Shown here piece after piece: positions 34,241 to 42,617 of a DNA stretch of 64,000 nucleotides (the first letter of the stretch is position 1; the number at the start of each line of letters is the position of its first letter). Made by a program: the position numbers and the translations under genes. The notes under the pieces were generated by a model. That model saw nothing but the letters and a program-made list of their open reading frames with translations. It was not told the DNA's origin and did no database searches. The stretch is from Pseudorhodoferax aquiterrae (GTDB taxonomy: Bacteria; Pseudomonadota; Gammaproteobacteria; Burkholderiales; Burkholderiaceae_C), in assembly GCF_014652235.1 (NCBI RefSeq), contig NZ_BMYK01000016.1, positions 62,001 through 126,000 of the forward strand, written 5' to 3'.

Positions 34241-34290
34241 AGTGTGCTCCGCTCCCTGCTCACTTCTACACAACGGGCCCGCGGTCATCG

Positions 34291-35955
34291 TCAGATAGGG
34301 CCTTTGGCACTGCGGGTTGCCGAGTTCACGTCCGATGCACGACATCCCGCGAACACGTCCAGGTTCTCTCGATACGTGCCGGCGCGTGTGCCTGTAAGCC
34401 CCAACATCGAGTGGTAAAGGTTGTCGTGAGACAGCGTGTCCTTGCGACGCGACAAGCAGGCAACATCCAATTGCAGGCGAACCCTCGTCGCTGCGGGGAG
34501 CCATGCGACGAAGGGAACTTCCTTCTGAACCTGGGGAGCAAACTCATAGGGCATTCCGTGAAGGAAAAGCCCCTTCTCTCCCAACGATTCGCCGTGATCG
34601 GAAACGAAGACCATGGCTGTGTCCAGCCGATCCGATCGGGCTTCCAGCTCGCGGATCGTCTGATCGAGGATGAAGTCGGAATAGCGTACTGCGTTGTCGT
34701 AGGCGTTGACGACCTGCTCGACCGAGCACCGGTTCAGGGCGTTGTCGCGACATACCGGGCCAAATGCTTCGAACTCGGTGGGGTAACGAAGGTAGTACGC
34801 GGGACCGTGCTGACCCTTCATGTGCATGACGATCACCGTGTCGCGCTCGACGTTTGCAAGCCGTGCCTTGAGTGCTTCGACGAGCACTTCGTCCGTGCAG
34901 CCACCTTCACCGCAATCCTTGGCTGCGGCGGCGGGCACATCGATGACCTGTACGCGATCGCAAACGCCTTTGCATCCGGAGTTGTTGCTCAACCACCAGA
35001 CGTCCAATCCGGCCGCCTGGAGCACATCCAAAAGACTTTCGCGGCGGTACGCGAGACCGTCGTCGTAGCCTTGTCGGCCCACGTCGAGGAACATGCACGG
35101 AAGCGAGACCGCCGTCGCCGTTCCGCAAGACGCCGCCTTGCCAAAGTTCACGAGGCTCGCTCGTTTGGACAGCAGCGGGGCCGTAGGACGGTCGTAGCCG
35201 TTCCACGGGAGATTCGCAGCACGCATCGTCTCGCCCACAACCATCACGAACACCATCGGACGTCGCGACTGCGCCGCGCTCTCGGTCCGTGTAGCGCCTG
35301 TCGAAACGACTTCGAGTCGCTGGCTCGGCTTAAGGCGCGCTTTGACGTAGCCGTGTGCGGCTGACAGGTAGTTGGTTGGCACCAGCTGCAACCGAAGATC
35401 GCGGTGGTTGCGAAACAGAGAGGTGTAGGCCGCAGTTTGGAACACCAGAATCATTCCTGCGACGAACACGATGGCCGAAACGACGATCACCTTGTCTGTG
35501 ACCGTTGCCACCAGGCCTCTCGGAAGCCGCGGCCACCACGCCACGGCGAGCGCGGGCAGCACGCCGAAGCCAACAATCCAGAATGCCAACGATGGGCTCA
35601 GCAACTCCCGCGCCTCTGCCACGTCCGTCTCCATGACGTTGGTGAGCATGCCCCGGTCGAAAGCGATGCCGTATCGGTGCATGAAGTACGCCACAGCAGC
35701 CGACAGCACAAGGATCGTGCAGAGAACGGGCTTGGCAGCGCGCCCCCATGTCAGCAGTTCCAACGTCAGCCAAACCCACGCCAACGCGAAGACTGGGAGC
35801 GTCAGAAGATAGGCGGCGTGCTCAGCGTCCCATCCCCCGGTCGCTTGCCACAGAGATACCCAGAATGGCTCGTTCAGAAGTGCCAGGAGCCAAAGTGCTG
35901 CAGCCAGGTTCAGCACCGACCCTCTGACGGCTGCGGGGCGGTTGCGCGCCCTCAC
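34291..35955 (-). CDS. eptA: Lipid A phosphoethanolamine transferase (EptA/MCR family)
   Basis: The 554-residue inner-membrane enzyme starts at GTG 35955, behind an excellent GGAGGGGAGA site. About five transmembrane helices occupy residues 10-175. The periplasmic sulfatase-like domain has Glu242 (VVGETMRAAN), the phospho-acceptor Thr281 (SCGTATAVSLPC), Cys277 and Cys287 spaced as in the MCR-1 disulfide, and SDHGESLGEKGLFLHGMPY. It adds phosphoethanolamine to lipid A phosphates, lowering negative charge and sensitivity to polymyxin-type peptides. A box ATGAC-AAATCA-GTCAT lies upstream (36193-36208). The downstream lipoprotein is on the same strand. Confidence 0.94.
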   Translation of the reverse strand: MRARNRPAAVRGSVLNLAAALWLLALLNEPFWVSLWQATGGWDAEHAAYLLTLPVFALAWVWLTLELLTWGRAAKPVLCTILVLSAAVAYFMHRYGIAFDRGMLTNVMETDVAEARELLSPSLAFWIVGFGVLPALAVAWWPRLPRGLVATVTDKVIVVSAIVFVAGMILVFQTAAYTSLFRNHRDLRLQLVPTNYLSAAHGYVKARLKPSQRLEVVSTGATRTESAAQSRRPMVFVMVVGETMRAANLPWNGYDRPTAPLLSKRASLVNFGKAASCGTATAVSLPCMFLDVGRQGYDDGLAYRRESLLDVLQAAGLDVWWLSNNSGCKGVCDRVQVIDVPAAAAKDCGEGGCTDEVLVEALKARLANVERDTVIVMHMKGQHGPAYYLRYPTEFEAFGPVCRDNALNRCSVEQVVNAYDNAVRYSDFILDQTIRELEARSDRLDTAMVFVSDHGESLGEKGLFLHGMPYEFAPQVQKEVPFVAWLPAATRVRLQLDVACLSRRKDTLSHDNLYHSMLGLTGTRAGTYRENLDVFAGCRASDVNSATRSAKGPI

Positions 35956-36192
35956 GGCGTCTCCCCTCCGTGCTTCGGGGACGATCGGATTACTCCGGCG
36001 CTGGGTGAATAATCCCTTTCCACACCTTCCGCTTGTCCCACGGAAATGGGCGAGGGCATGCCGCGCCAAATGCGCAAGCGCAAACAGCGCCCGGATTTTA
36101 CCGGCCGCCAGATAATTGGAACCATCGACTGCTACTGATCTTGAACGGTAGGGCATTCTTAGAAACCCATCCGCAATATTTCGATCATGAAA

Positions 36193-36208
36193 ATGACAAA
36201 TCAGTCAT
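36193..36208. promoter_or_regulatory. ATGAC-N6-GTCAT box upstream of eptA
   Basis: ATGAC-AAATCA-GTCAT is a perfect dyad embedded in AAAATGACAAATCAGTCATC, very close to the E. coli CusR box. It sits 238 nt upstream of the eptA start in AT-rich DNA. Confidence 0.6.
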
Positions 36209-36245
36209 CTTGCAGTTAACCGGAACGCACTTTTTGTCGTTATTG

Positions 36246-36267
36246 AAAAAAGAGGCCATGGCCCTCT
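36246..36267 (-). terminator. Rho-independent-type terminator of the porin gene
   Basis: Read on the minus strand, AGAGG and CCTCT form a 5-bp stem with a 7-nt loop, followed immediately by TTTTTT. It lies about 80 nt downstream of the porin stop. Confidence 0.6.
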
Positions 36268-36346
36268 ATGAGCGACCATGGCCAATGGCCCGTAATTGCT
36301 ACGGACTCATCACCCATTGAAAGTGTTTATGGGGTCTGGCGATTCG

Positions 36347-37411
36347 TCAGAAGCTGTGCTTGATGCCCACCTCGGCACCGGTGGAGTTGCCGGACCAGCC
36401 ACCCGGCGTCGGTGCACCACCGGCGATGGCGAAGTTCGCGCCGCCGTCGTTGCTGACGCGGGAGACCGTGCCGTAGATGGAGGTGCGCTTGGACATGTTG
36501 TGGACGTAGCCGATCGCCCACTTGTCAGCATCGCTGTCGTTGTAGCCGGCCGTGCCCTTGCGAGCGTTGGTGCGAACGTACGATGCGCGGATCTGGTCGT
36601 TGCCGATCGGGATGTTGACGCCAATCAGCCAGCGATCTTCGGAACCGGCCGTGACTCCGGCGGTGCCGTAGGTGCCGAACGGCAGATCGTCGCGGTACAT
36701 GCTTGCGATCAGCTGCGCCACGCCGAAGTTGTACGAGCCAGCCAAGCCCAGCTGCTTGTACTTGCCGGTGCTGGTGCCGTTGTAAGCAACGTTGGTGGTG
36801 CCGTAGGAGAGAGAAACGCTCACCGGGCCGTTGTCGTACGACAAACGACCGGACATGTGGCGACCGGTGTTGCTGGTTGCCTGCTCGTCAGGAGCGAACA
36901 TGAACTCTGCCTGCAGACCGCCGAAGTTCGGGGTGAAGTAGCCGACAGCGTTGTCGTGGCGGTAGTAGGAGGCGATGGCGCCGGGGATGCGGCTGGTCAC
37001 GTTCTGGCCGCCGATACCGATCACACCAAACGGGTCGTACTTGAAGGAATGCACGGAGGCGGGCGAGAAATCGCGGCCCAGGCGGATCTCACCCCAGTTG
37101 CCCATCAGGCTCACCGTGGAACGACGCTGGAACATCTTGCCCGTGGGGCTGATGGTTCCGGTGTCGGCATTGACGTCCGATTCCAGCCAGAAGCCGGCCT
37201 TCAGGCCGCCGCCGAGGTCCTCCACGCCACGGAAGCCGAGACGGCCGGACGACAAGCCGCTGTTGCTCATGCCGTAGTTGCTGCTCAGGCCGCTGTTCTT
37301 GACGTAGCGAACGTTCGCGTCGACGACGCCGAACAGGGTCACAGAAGACTGCGCGCTTGCGCCGAGGGATGCGGCGGCGAGCGAGAGTGCCAGTGCGCGA
37401 TTGATTTTCAT
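36347..37411 (-). CDS. Gram-negative trimeric porin (Omp32-like)
   Basis: The 354-residue precursor begins MKINRALALSLAAASLGASAQSS, giving signal cleavage before SSVTLFGVVDANVRY. It shows the betaproteobacterial porin pattern: GLSSGRLGFRGVEDLGGGLKAGFWLESD (described by its ends), WGEIRLGRDFSP, repeated aromatic beta-strands, and the C-terminal HSF, with the last residue Phe. It should be a non-specific or weakly anion-selective diffusion channel. Its region between 37,412 and 37,768 carries a box (37636) that could affect both it and the divergent Sel1-RR operon. A terminator follows at 36,250. Confidence 0.95.
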   Translation of the reverse strand: MKINRALALSLAAASLGASAQSSVTLFGVVDANVRYVKNSGLSSNYGMSNSGLSSGRLGFRGVEDLGGGLKAGFWLESDVNADTGTISPTGKMFQRRSTVSLMGNWGEIRLGRDFSPASVHSFKYDPFGVIGIGGQNVTSRIPGAIASYYRHDNAVGYFTPNFGGLQAEFMFAPDEQATSNTGRHMSGRLSYDNGPVSVSLSYGTTNVAYNGTSTGKYKQLGLAGSYNFGVAQLIASMYRDDLPFGTYGTAGVTAGSEDRWLIGVNIPIGNDQIRASYVRTNARKGTAGYNDSDADKWAIGYVHNMSKRTSIYGTVSRVSNDGGANFAIAGGAPTPGGWSGNSTGAEVGIKHSF

Positions 37412-37768
37412 GCGAGGTCCTTGCGAGTGGAAATTGCGGTTGTTTCGATGCCTTATTTCTGACATCGACCGAAATCCTAGGAGTGCGCACCTCGACTTTG
37501 GGCGTGTGATACGGATCGAAGGGATCAACGCAAGTCAATCTTCCAGAAAGTCCATATCAGGCGTTTCTTCAGGCCAACGCTTGCGATCGCAGTTTTTCAC
37601 CGGCTTTTCAATCCGCCGTCAAACCTGACTTTCGAATATCAAATTTGTCATCTCTTTGACGAGGAATTGCCGTCTTGCCGTTTCGAGAATGTGCGTTCTT
37701 TGCAGATTCCCTTCGGGTGTCAGCAGAACTCCAGTTCTCGGGGCGCGTGTGGCCCCATAAGGGTCTAC
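37412..37768. promoter_or_regulatory. Divergent porin/Sel1-RR control region with operator-like box
   Basis: The 357-nt region contains ATATC-AAATTT-GTCAT (37636-37651), a partial match to the ATGAC-N6-GTCAT dyad, about 118 nt upstream of the Sel1 gene start. The centre is AT-rich. A longer frame beginning TTG 37667 lacks support; AAGGG five bases before ATG 37769 favours that ATG. Confidence 0.5.
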
Positions 37769-39289
37769 ATGCGGCGCCAGGACATTCAGCTGCGATTGCT
37801 TGCCAAACAGGGCGATGCTGACGCCCGTCTCAAGCTTGGGGAGGCATACCTGCAAGGCACTTCAGGGTTCGTCCGCAACGTCCCTGTCGCGCTTTCGTAC
37901 CTGCAAGCCGCCCTCGCTCAAGCGCCCAAGGAAGCGGCCTGCACCATCGCCAATGGCTTGGAATTGCAGGAGATCCTGGAGTTCGATCAGTTGCAGGTCT
38001 TGAAGACCGCCGCCGAACACGAAGACGCGTCGCGGCTGAAGCTCGCTGCGTGGCGGTTGGTCTGCGGAGATCTTGCCGAGGCGAAGAGCCTGTTGTCCCG
38101 ATGCGCCGATTCGATTCGGTCGGCCCATGCGGCGCTGACGGAATCGACCGTCGGCAGCGTCTTGGCCTTCATTCAGGAGGTCCAGCCGATGGACGTGCCC
38201 GAGGTGATCAGACGCACTGCCGCAGCTGCACTCGGTGAAAACCAACTTGATGTGGCGGTCCGCATGCTCCGGCTGCTGCCCGAACCTTACGACGCACTCC
38301 CTGTCCCCGTCACTCAGCTGATCGTGGAAGTGATCCGGCACGCAGAGCAGAACGCGAAGCCCCTGGGCAGCTTGCCAATCAGCTTGGTCGAATGCGCTCT
38401 CGACCGATGTGCCTCATCCGGCGATGTCTACGCCAGCCATGCTCTCGGACGAGCACTTGCCGGCGTGCGGTGTGGTGAGCTTCCAGCGGAACGTCTGGTC
38501 TCGTCTCCGCAGTTGCGAAAGGCGGCGGCCTACCTTTTGCGCGCGGCTGACGGCGGGATCTCCGAAGCATGGCTTCACCTGTATCGGATCTGCGCCGACT
38601 ACCGCGGATCGGTTGCCAATCCTATGATGGCGCGTTTCTGTCTCGAGAAGGCGGTGCAGCACGGCATCGCGGAAGCGCAACGTCGGCTGGGAGCGTTGGA
38701 GCTGCGTGAGGCTACCGAGATCGAATCGATGGAGAAGGCTGTGAGCCTGCTTTTTCGAGCGTCTCGCAAAGGGGATCACATCGCGCGCGTCATGCTCCAA
38801 TCGCTGGTTCTCCCGGTTCAGAAGGACGAAGCGCAAGCTCAAGCCGCGATTCGAGAGATCGAACGCTCGTTGCCTCTGCTGGCCATGCGCTTGCGACTCG
38901 CGCGGGTCTTTGGCTTGACGAAATTGGAGGCGATGTCCGTCAATCCTGCGAGCGGACGACGCCCGTGGGGACTTGTGGTTGGAAAGAATCCCTTCGTGCT
39001 CAAGATGCGCTTGGCGGAGCCTCGAGCCGTACCTGCCACGTCCGAAGCCGCACTGGAGTGCTTGGAACGTGCTGCGGCGATGTTTGGCCGCGACGGCGCA
39101 GAGGGCACGGTCTCGGAGGCACCGCTGCGCGCTCGCACCCTCCAGCAACGGCGCATCTTCGAAAGACTGGACCTCAGCGAGGATCTGTTCTTCGCCTCCG
39201 CAACTTCGCAGCAACGCGACTCCCTAAGAATCGGGACGAAGTGGGCTCAAAAACAGCGTCAGACGCTGCAAATGGCGTTGGCTGATTGA
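37769..39289 (+). CDS. Sel1/TPR-like repeat protein upstream of a response regulator
   Basis: The 506-residue soluble protein has helical Sel1-type repeats: GDADARLKLGEAYLQGTSGFVRNVPVALSYLQAAL near the start (ends given), ASHALGRALAG, KAAAYLLRAADGGISEAWLHLYRI, ARFCLEKAVQHGIAEAQRRLGALEL, and EKAVSLLFRASRKGDHIARVML. The last third is less regular, with the tail RIFERLDLSEDLFFASA. No signal peptide was found. Sel1 proteins act as scaffolds in signalling. It is 43 nt from the response regulator gene, so it may act with it; no kinase gene is adjacent. Function is unknown. Confidence 0.75.
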   Translation: MRRQDIQLRLLAKQGDADARLKLGEAYLQGTSGFVRNVPVALSYLQAALAQAPKEAACTIANGLELQEILEFDQLQVLKTAAEHEDASRLKLAAWRLVCGDLAEAKSLLSRCADSIRSAHAALTESTVGSVLAFIQEVQPMDVPEVIRRTAAAALGENQLDVAVRMLRLLPEPYDALPVPVTQLIVEVIRHAEQNAKPLGSLPISLVECALDRCASSGDVYASHALGRALAGVRCGELPAERLVSSPQLRKAAAYLLRAADGGISEAWLHLYRICADYRGSVANPMMARFCLEKAVQHGIAEAQRRLGALELREATEIESMEKAVSLLFRASRKGDHIARVMLQSLVLPVQKDEAQAQAAIREIERSLPLLAMRLRLARVFGLTKLEAMSVNPASGRRPWGLVVGKNPFVLKMRLAEPRAVPATSEAALECLERAAAMFGRDGAEGTVSEAPLRARTLQQRRIFERLDLSEDLFFASATSQQRDSLRIGTKWAQKQRQTLQMALAD

Positions 39290-39332
39290 CAGCGCCGATC
39301 ACACGGAAAGGCTGCGGCGCAGCCACGTATGC

Positions 39333-40007
39333 ATGAGAGTTTTGATTGTCGACGACCAACGTTCCTATGCCGACTATTTGGCTCAGGGACTGGTCCACAA
39401 CGGTTTCAGCGTCGACATCGCTGCCGATGGCGTTCAAGGGCGAGACTTGGCGCTTGGGCGAGACTACAGTCTGGTGGTTCTGGACCTTCGCTTGCCCGGA
39501 CTTGATGGATTCTCCGTACTCAAGGCCGTTCGCCAGCAGAAGGCGACCCCGGTCATCGTGGTGACGGGCCTCGACAGCTTGGACGACAAGGTCACTTGTC
39601 TGCAAAGTGGCGCGGACGACTACCTGATCAAGCCGATCGCCATGTCGGAGTTTCTTGCGAGAGTCGGACTGCATGTTCGGCGAGGATGCGCCCCCTCTGG
39701 CAGCGGAGCGCGATTGGAAATCGCCGATCTGGTGCTCGACCTGTCTCGCAAACGTGCCGAGCGGTCTGGACAGCGATTGGATCTCACGCGCAAGGAGTTC
39801 GCGCTGTTGATGGTTCTCCTCGAGCACCCGGGCGAAGTCGTTTCGCGAGATGTCATTGCCGAGCGTGTTTGGAACGTTCAATTCGACGCAACGACCAACA
39901 TCATCGACGTGGCCATCCGTCGCCTTCGCCGCAAGCTCGACGATCCGTACGCGTCGAAGCTTCTGCACACGGTTCGGGGTCTGGGCTATGTCCTCGAAGA
40001 GCGTTGA
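39333..40007 (+). CDS. OmpR-family response regulator (orphan)
   Basis: The 224-residue protein has a canonical receiver: Asp7-Asp8 (IVDDQ), phospho-acceptor Asp51 (VLDLRLPGLDG), Thr78 and Lys100 (DDYLIKP). The winged-helix effector has RAERSGQRLDLTRKEFALLMVLLEHPGEVVSRDVI (ends given), NIIDVAIRRLRRKLD and LLHTVRGLGYVLEE. No kinase gene adjoins it. The closest kinase is the orphan at 27807. It shares a gene pattern and protein sequence with the degenerate regulator at 53726. It follows the Sel1 gene in the same operon. Confidence 0.93.
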   Translation: MRVLIVDDQRSYADYLAQGLVHNGFSVDIAADGVQGRDLALGRDYSLVVLDLRLPGLDGFSVLKAVRQQKATPVIVVTGLDSLDDKVTCLQSGADDYLIKPIAMSEFLARVGLHVRRGCAPSGSGARLEIADLVLDLSRKRAERSGQRLDLTRKEFALLMVLLEHPGEVVSRDVIAERVWNVQFDATTNIIDVAIRRLRRKLDDPYASKLLHTVRGLGYVLEER

Positions 40008-40140
40008 GAAGGACCGAGAGGACTCGAACGCGCTGCGCCCGAAGGCGAAGCGTCTCATCGATGGTGCGGTTTCCGTCGCCATTTGGCTTGCGTTGCTCGG
40101 CGCAATGATGTTCCTCATCGACGTCTTGTTCACCGAGTAA
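39988..40140 (+). CDS. Small single-span membrane protein
   Basis: A 50-residue frame begins inside the response-regulator gene and overlaps its last 20 bases. A charged N-terminal half (SSKSVEKDREDSNALRPKAKRL) is followed by a hydrophobic segment AVSVAIWLALLGAMMFLIDVL that could span the membrane. The overlap and hydrophobic pattern suggest a coupled small protein, but a start without a strong ribosome site makes this tentative. No family is recognised. Confidence 0.4.
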   Translation: MSSKSVEKDREDSNALRPKAKRLIDGAVSVAIWLALLGAMMFLIDVLFTE

Positions 40141-40291
40141 CGCGTGACGCAGGGGAAACCAGACGCCGCACTTTCCAAGCCCCACTCGTGCCATCGACAG
40201 CTGCTCGAGAACAATACTGGGTGTGCGGCAGGAGTGCGAGCACGACCGCGTCGCTACGGCGTTGATCGATCGAAACGAGACCCATGCTGGC

Positions 40292-40894
40292 TCATTTCGC
40301 CGACTTTCCAAACGTCACCACCCGCCACGCATACCAGGCGATGGCGAGGCCCAGCACAACGTTGCTGACCGGCTCGATCACACGCGCGACCTGGTCGTAC
40401 TGCGCGCCGAGCTTGTAGCCGGCAAGAACCAGCAGCGCGGTCCACAGCGCAGATCCGACCGTGGTGAGGAACAGAAAGACGGCAAGTTTCATTGCCACGA
40501 CGCCTGCAGGCACCGAGATCAACGTGCGCACACCCGGAACCATGCGTCCCAGTAGAACCGCCGAGCGCCCATGCCGCTGAAACCAGCGGTCCGCGTCGTC
40601 CACCTGCTTGGGCGTCAACGTGAGCCAGCGCCCGTGCCGGGCGGCGAGGTGCTTGAGGCGTTCGATGCCGATCCAAAGTCCCAAGCAATACCAAAGCAAT
40701 GCCCCGACCACGGAACCAAGGGTTCCGGCCAAGACGGTGAGCCAGATCGAACCCCGCTCGTTGAACGCGGTGTAGCCGGCCAGCGGAAGCACAACCTCTG
40801 AAGGTATCGGCGGGAACACGTTCTCGGCCAACATCATCAGGAACACGCCGAAGGCGCCGAGCTGGGTCAGTATCGAGACGATGCCGTCGAACAT
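40292..40894 (-). CDS. DedA-family membrane protein
   Basis: The 200-residue polytopic protein has DedA motifs: FLMMLAENVFPPIPSEVVLPLAG near the N-terminus, GTLGSVVGALLWYCLGLWIG, and the late block RHGRSAVLLGRMVPGVRTLISVPAGVVAM with Arg and Pro residues conserved in DedA. DedA proteins help recycle lipid carriers and maintain membrane potential; in Burkholderia they support polymyxin resistance. The phospholipase D-type gene lies just upstream on the same strand, 36 nt away. Confidence 0.92.
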   Translation of the reverse strand: MFDGIVSILTQLGAFGVFLMMLAENVFPPIPSEVVLPLAGYTAFNERGSIWLTVLAGTLGSVVGALLWYCLGLWIGIERLKHLAARHGRWLTLTPKQVDDADRWFQRHGRSAVLLGRMVPGVRTLISVPAGVVAMKLAVFLFLTTVGSALWTALLVLAGYKLGAQYDQVARVIEPVSNVVLGLAIAWYAWRVVTFGKSAK

Positions 40895-40930
40895 GCGTGG
40901 AGAGAAGTGGTGATCGCCAGACTTGGACGC

Positions 40931-42394
40931 TCAGCGACGACGATGGCGAAAGCGAGACAGCAGACCCGGTCGTTGAGACAACGGCTCGAACATCTCGTCA
41001 GGCCCCTCGGGGTCCAGCAGCTTGTTGTCAGCCAGCCATTCCTCCAAGGCGTTCAAGTCGGAAGGTTCGAACTCACGCAAAGAGCGGCCGGCCGTCTGCA
41101 GGTCTGAAATCGTTGCGATCAGCGAGCCGGTGCGCTCCAACGCGTCCTCCACCTCCCCAGGTTCGCACCCCAGGTGTTCCGCAAGCAACGAGGTGCGGAT
41201 GCCAGCGATGGTTCGGCGCTGCTCGGTCGAGCCAGCTCTCGTCGCGTCGATCATGACATCGCATTCGCTATCCAATCGCAGCGATCGGTTGTTGAAGTTG
41301 GACGAACCGACTCTGATCATTTCATCATCCACGATCATCAGCTTGGCGTGGACATAGATGGGCTCTCCGTTTGCGGTGAAGGGGTGGTAGAGCCGGAAGC
41401 GGCGGTGAGCGTCGCACTCGCGCAGGGCAGCGACCAGCCGCGCACGCGCCGTGTCCATGGCCACCGGCTCAAGCCATCCTTCCGCGGTCGTCGGGTTCAC
41501 GACCACGATTTCGGGCCCGTCGGACTCGTGCAGGCGCGCGGCAATGGCTTCGGCAACGTGTCGGGAGGCGAAGTACTGACTCTCAGCGTAGATCCAGCGC
41601 TTCGCGCGTTTGATCAGTGCGAGATAGAGCGCCTCCACCTCATGGATCCCGTCGTGATCATCCATCTGAGGCAGCGTCCGAGCGATCCCGACGGGCACGT
41701 CGGCAAATTGCGCCGCAAGTCCGTCGGGCCAGCAGTCCACCGCACTTTCAACTGGATCGAGGGCTGCTCCGCCTGCAGCTTCCCATCGCGCCCGGCACAT
41801 GTCCCCGAGCGCACGTGCCGCGGCGCCTTGGAGGGCCGTGGTGGCGTCGTGCCATGGGCCGTAGTGCGTTCCGTCCGGATCGCGTCTGCGCGGTTCCTCT
41901 GACTTGTGGTCGCGGGTATCCCACCGCCCACGGGTGATGTCGATGCCACCGCAAAAGGCAACTTCGTCGTCGATGACGACGATCTTCTGGTGATGAGCCC
42001 CCGTGAACGGGTGATGCCCATCAAGCTTGATGTGGATCTGCGGATCTTTGATCCATCGCAAAAGTGTCATCAAGGTGTTCGCTTGGAACATCGACTTGAT
42101 CGCGCCCGTGTCCCACCGCAGAACGTGGATCTGAAGCTCCGCATTGCGGCGGGCCAGCCAGCTGATGAAGCGTCCGATGGTGGCCGGACCACCGTCGTGC
42201 TCGTTGGAAGCAAAGCGGATCCGGGCATCGAAGTCCCATCCCACGAGCATGATTCGGCAGCGGGCCTTGAGCATCGACGAGCGCAACGCGGTGAAGTAAT
42301 CGTCTGCATCGATGATCACGCTGGCTCGCGAAGCGATCTCGGTGCGCCAGAACGCACCTTGGTCCGTCAGAGAAGGAGAGTCTTGAGTGCTCAT
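40931..42394 (-). CDS. Phospholipase D-type (cardiolipin synthase-like) enzyme
   Basis: The 487-residue protein starts MSTQDSPSL and carries two HKD-type motifs. The first is GAHHQKIVVIDDEVAFCGGIDITRGRWD (HxK with Asp downstream) near residue 160-185; the second is YVHAKLMIVDDEMIRVGSSNFNNRS near residue 370-395. These are the paired active sites of phospholipase D and ClsA-type enzymes. It could make cardiolipin or trim phospholipids; no N-terminal membrane helix is seen, so a soluble PLD form is more likely than ClsA. It sits between the DedA and ArnT-like genes in a membrane-lipid block. Confidence 0.9.
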   Translation of the reverse strand: MSTQDSPSLTDQGAFWRTEIASRASVIIDADDYFTALRSSMLKARCRIMLVGWDFDARIRFASNEHDGGPATIGRFISWLARRNAELQIHVLRWDTGAIKSMFQANTLMTLLRWIKDPQIHIKLDGHHPFTGAHHQKIVVIDDEVAFCGGIDITRGRWDTRDHKSEEPRRRDPDGTHYGPWHDATTALQGAAARALGDMCRARWEAAGGAALDPVESAVDCWPDGLAAQFADVPVGIARTLPQMDDHDGIHEVEALYLALIKRAKRWIYAESQYFASRHVAEAIAARLHESDGPEIVVVNPTTAEGWLEPVAMDTARARLVAALRECDAHRRFRLYHPFTANGEPIYVHAKLMIVDDEMIRVGSSNFNNRSLRLDSECDVMIDATRAGSTEQRRTIAGIRTSLLAEHLGCEPGEVEDALERTGSLIATISDLQTAGRSLREFEPSDLNALEEWLADNKLLDPEGPDEMFEPLSQRPGLLSRFRHRRR

Positions 42395-42617
42395 GGGTGC
42401 CGCAAGCGTCGGAGCTTGGTCGATGAGATGGTGGTTTCTTGAGACGCCTTGCAGCAGCACCGCAACCGAGCATCGCTGCCGAGGAGGTCTGGCCCTTGAA
42501 AGCAGCCCGGCCCGAAGTGCAGGCTGCATCTTTGGCCACCCAGCGCTTGCGCTCGAGGTAAGGTCGACATGAGTGGTTTAGGGCGCAACGGCGCAACAGG
42601 CTCCGCACGCCCAAGGC

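Larger units (their letters stand above)
35956..36346. other. Gap between eptA and porin genes
   Basis: This 391-nt gap holds the eptA leader, the ATGAC-N6-GTCAT box at 36193 and, on the minus strand, the porin terminator at 36246-36267. An AT-rich stretch from 36,140 to 36,250 is the likely eptA promoter zone. No intact gene was found in it. Confidence 0.5.
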
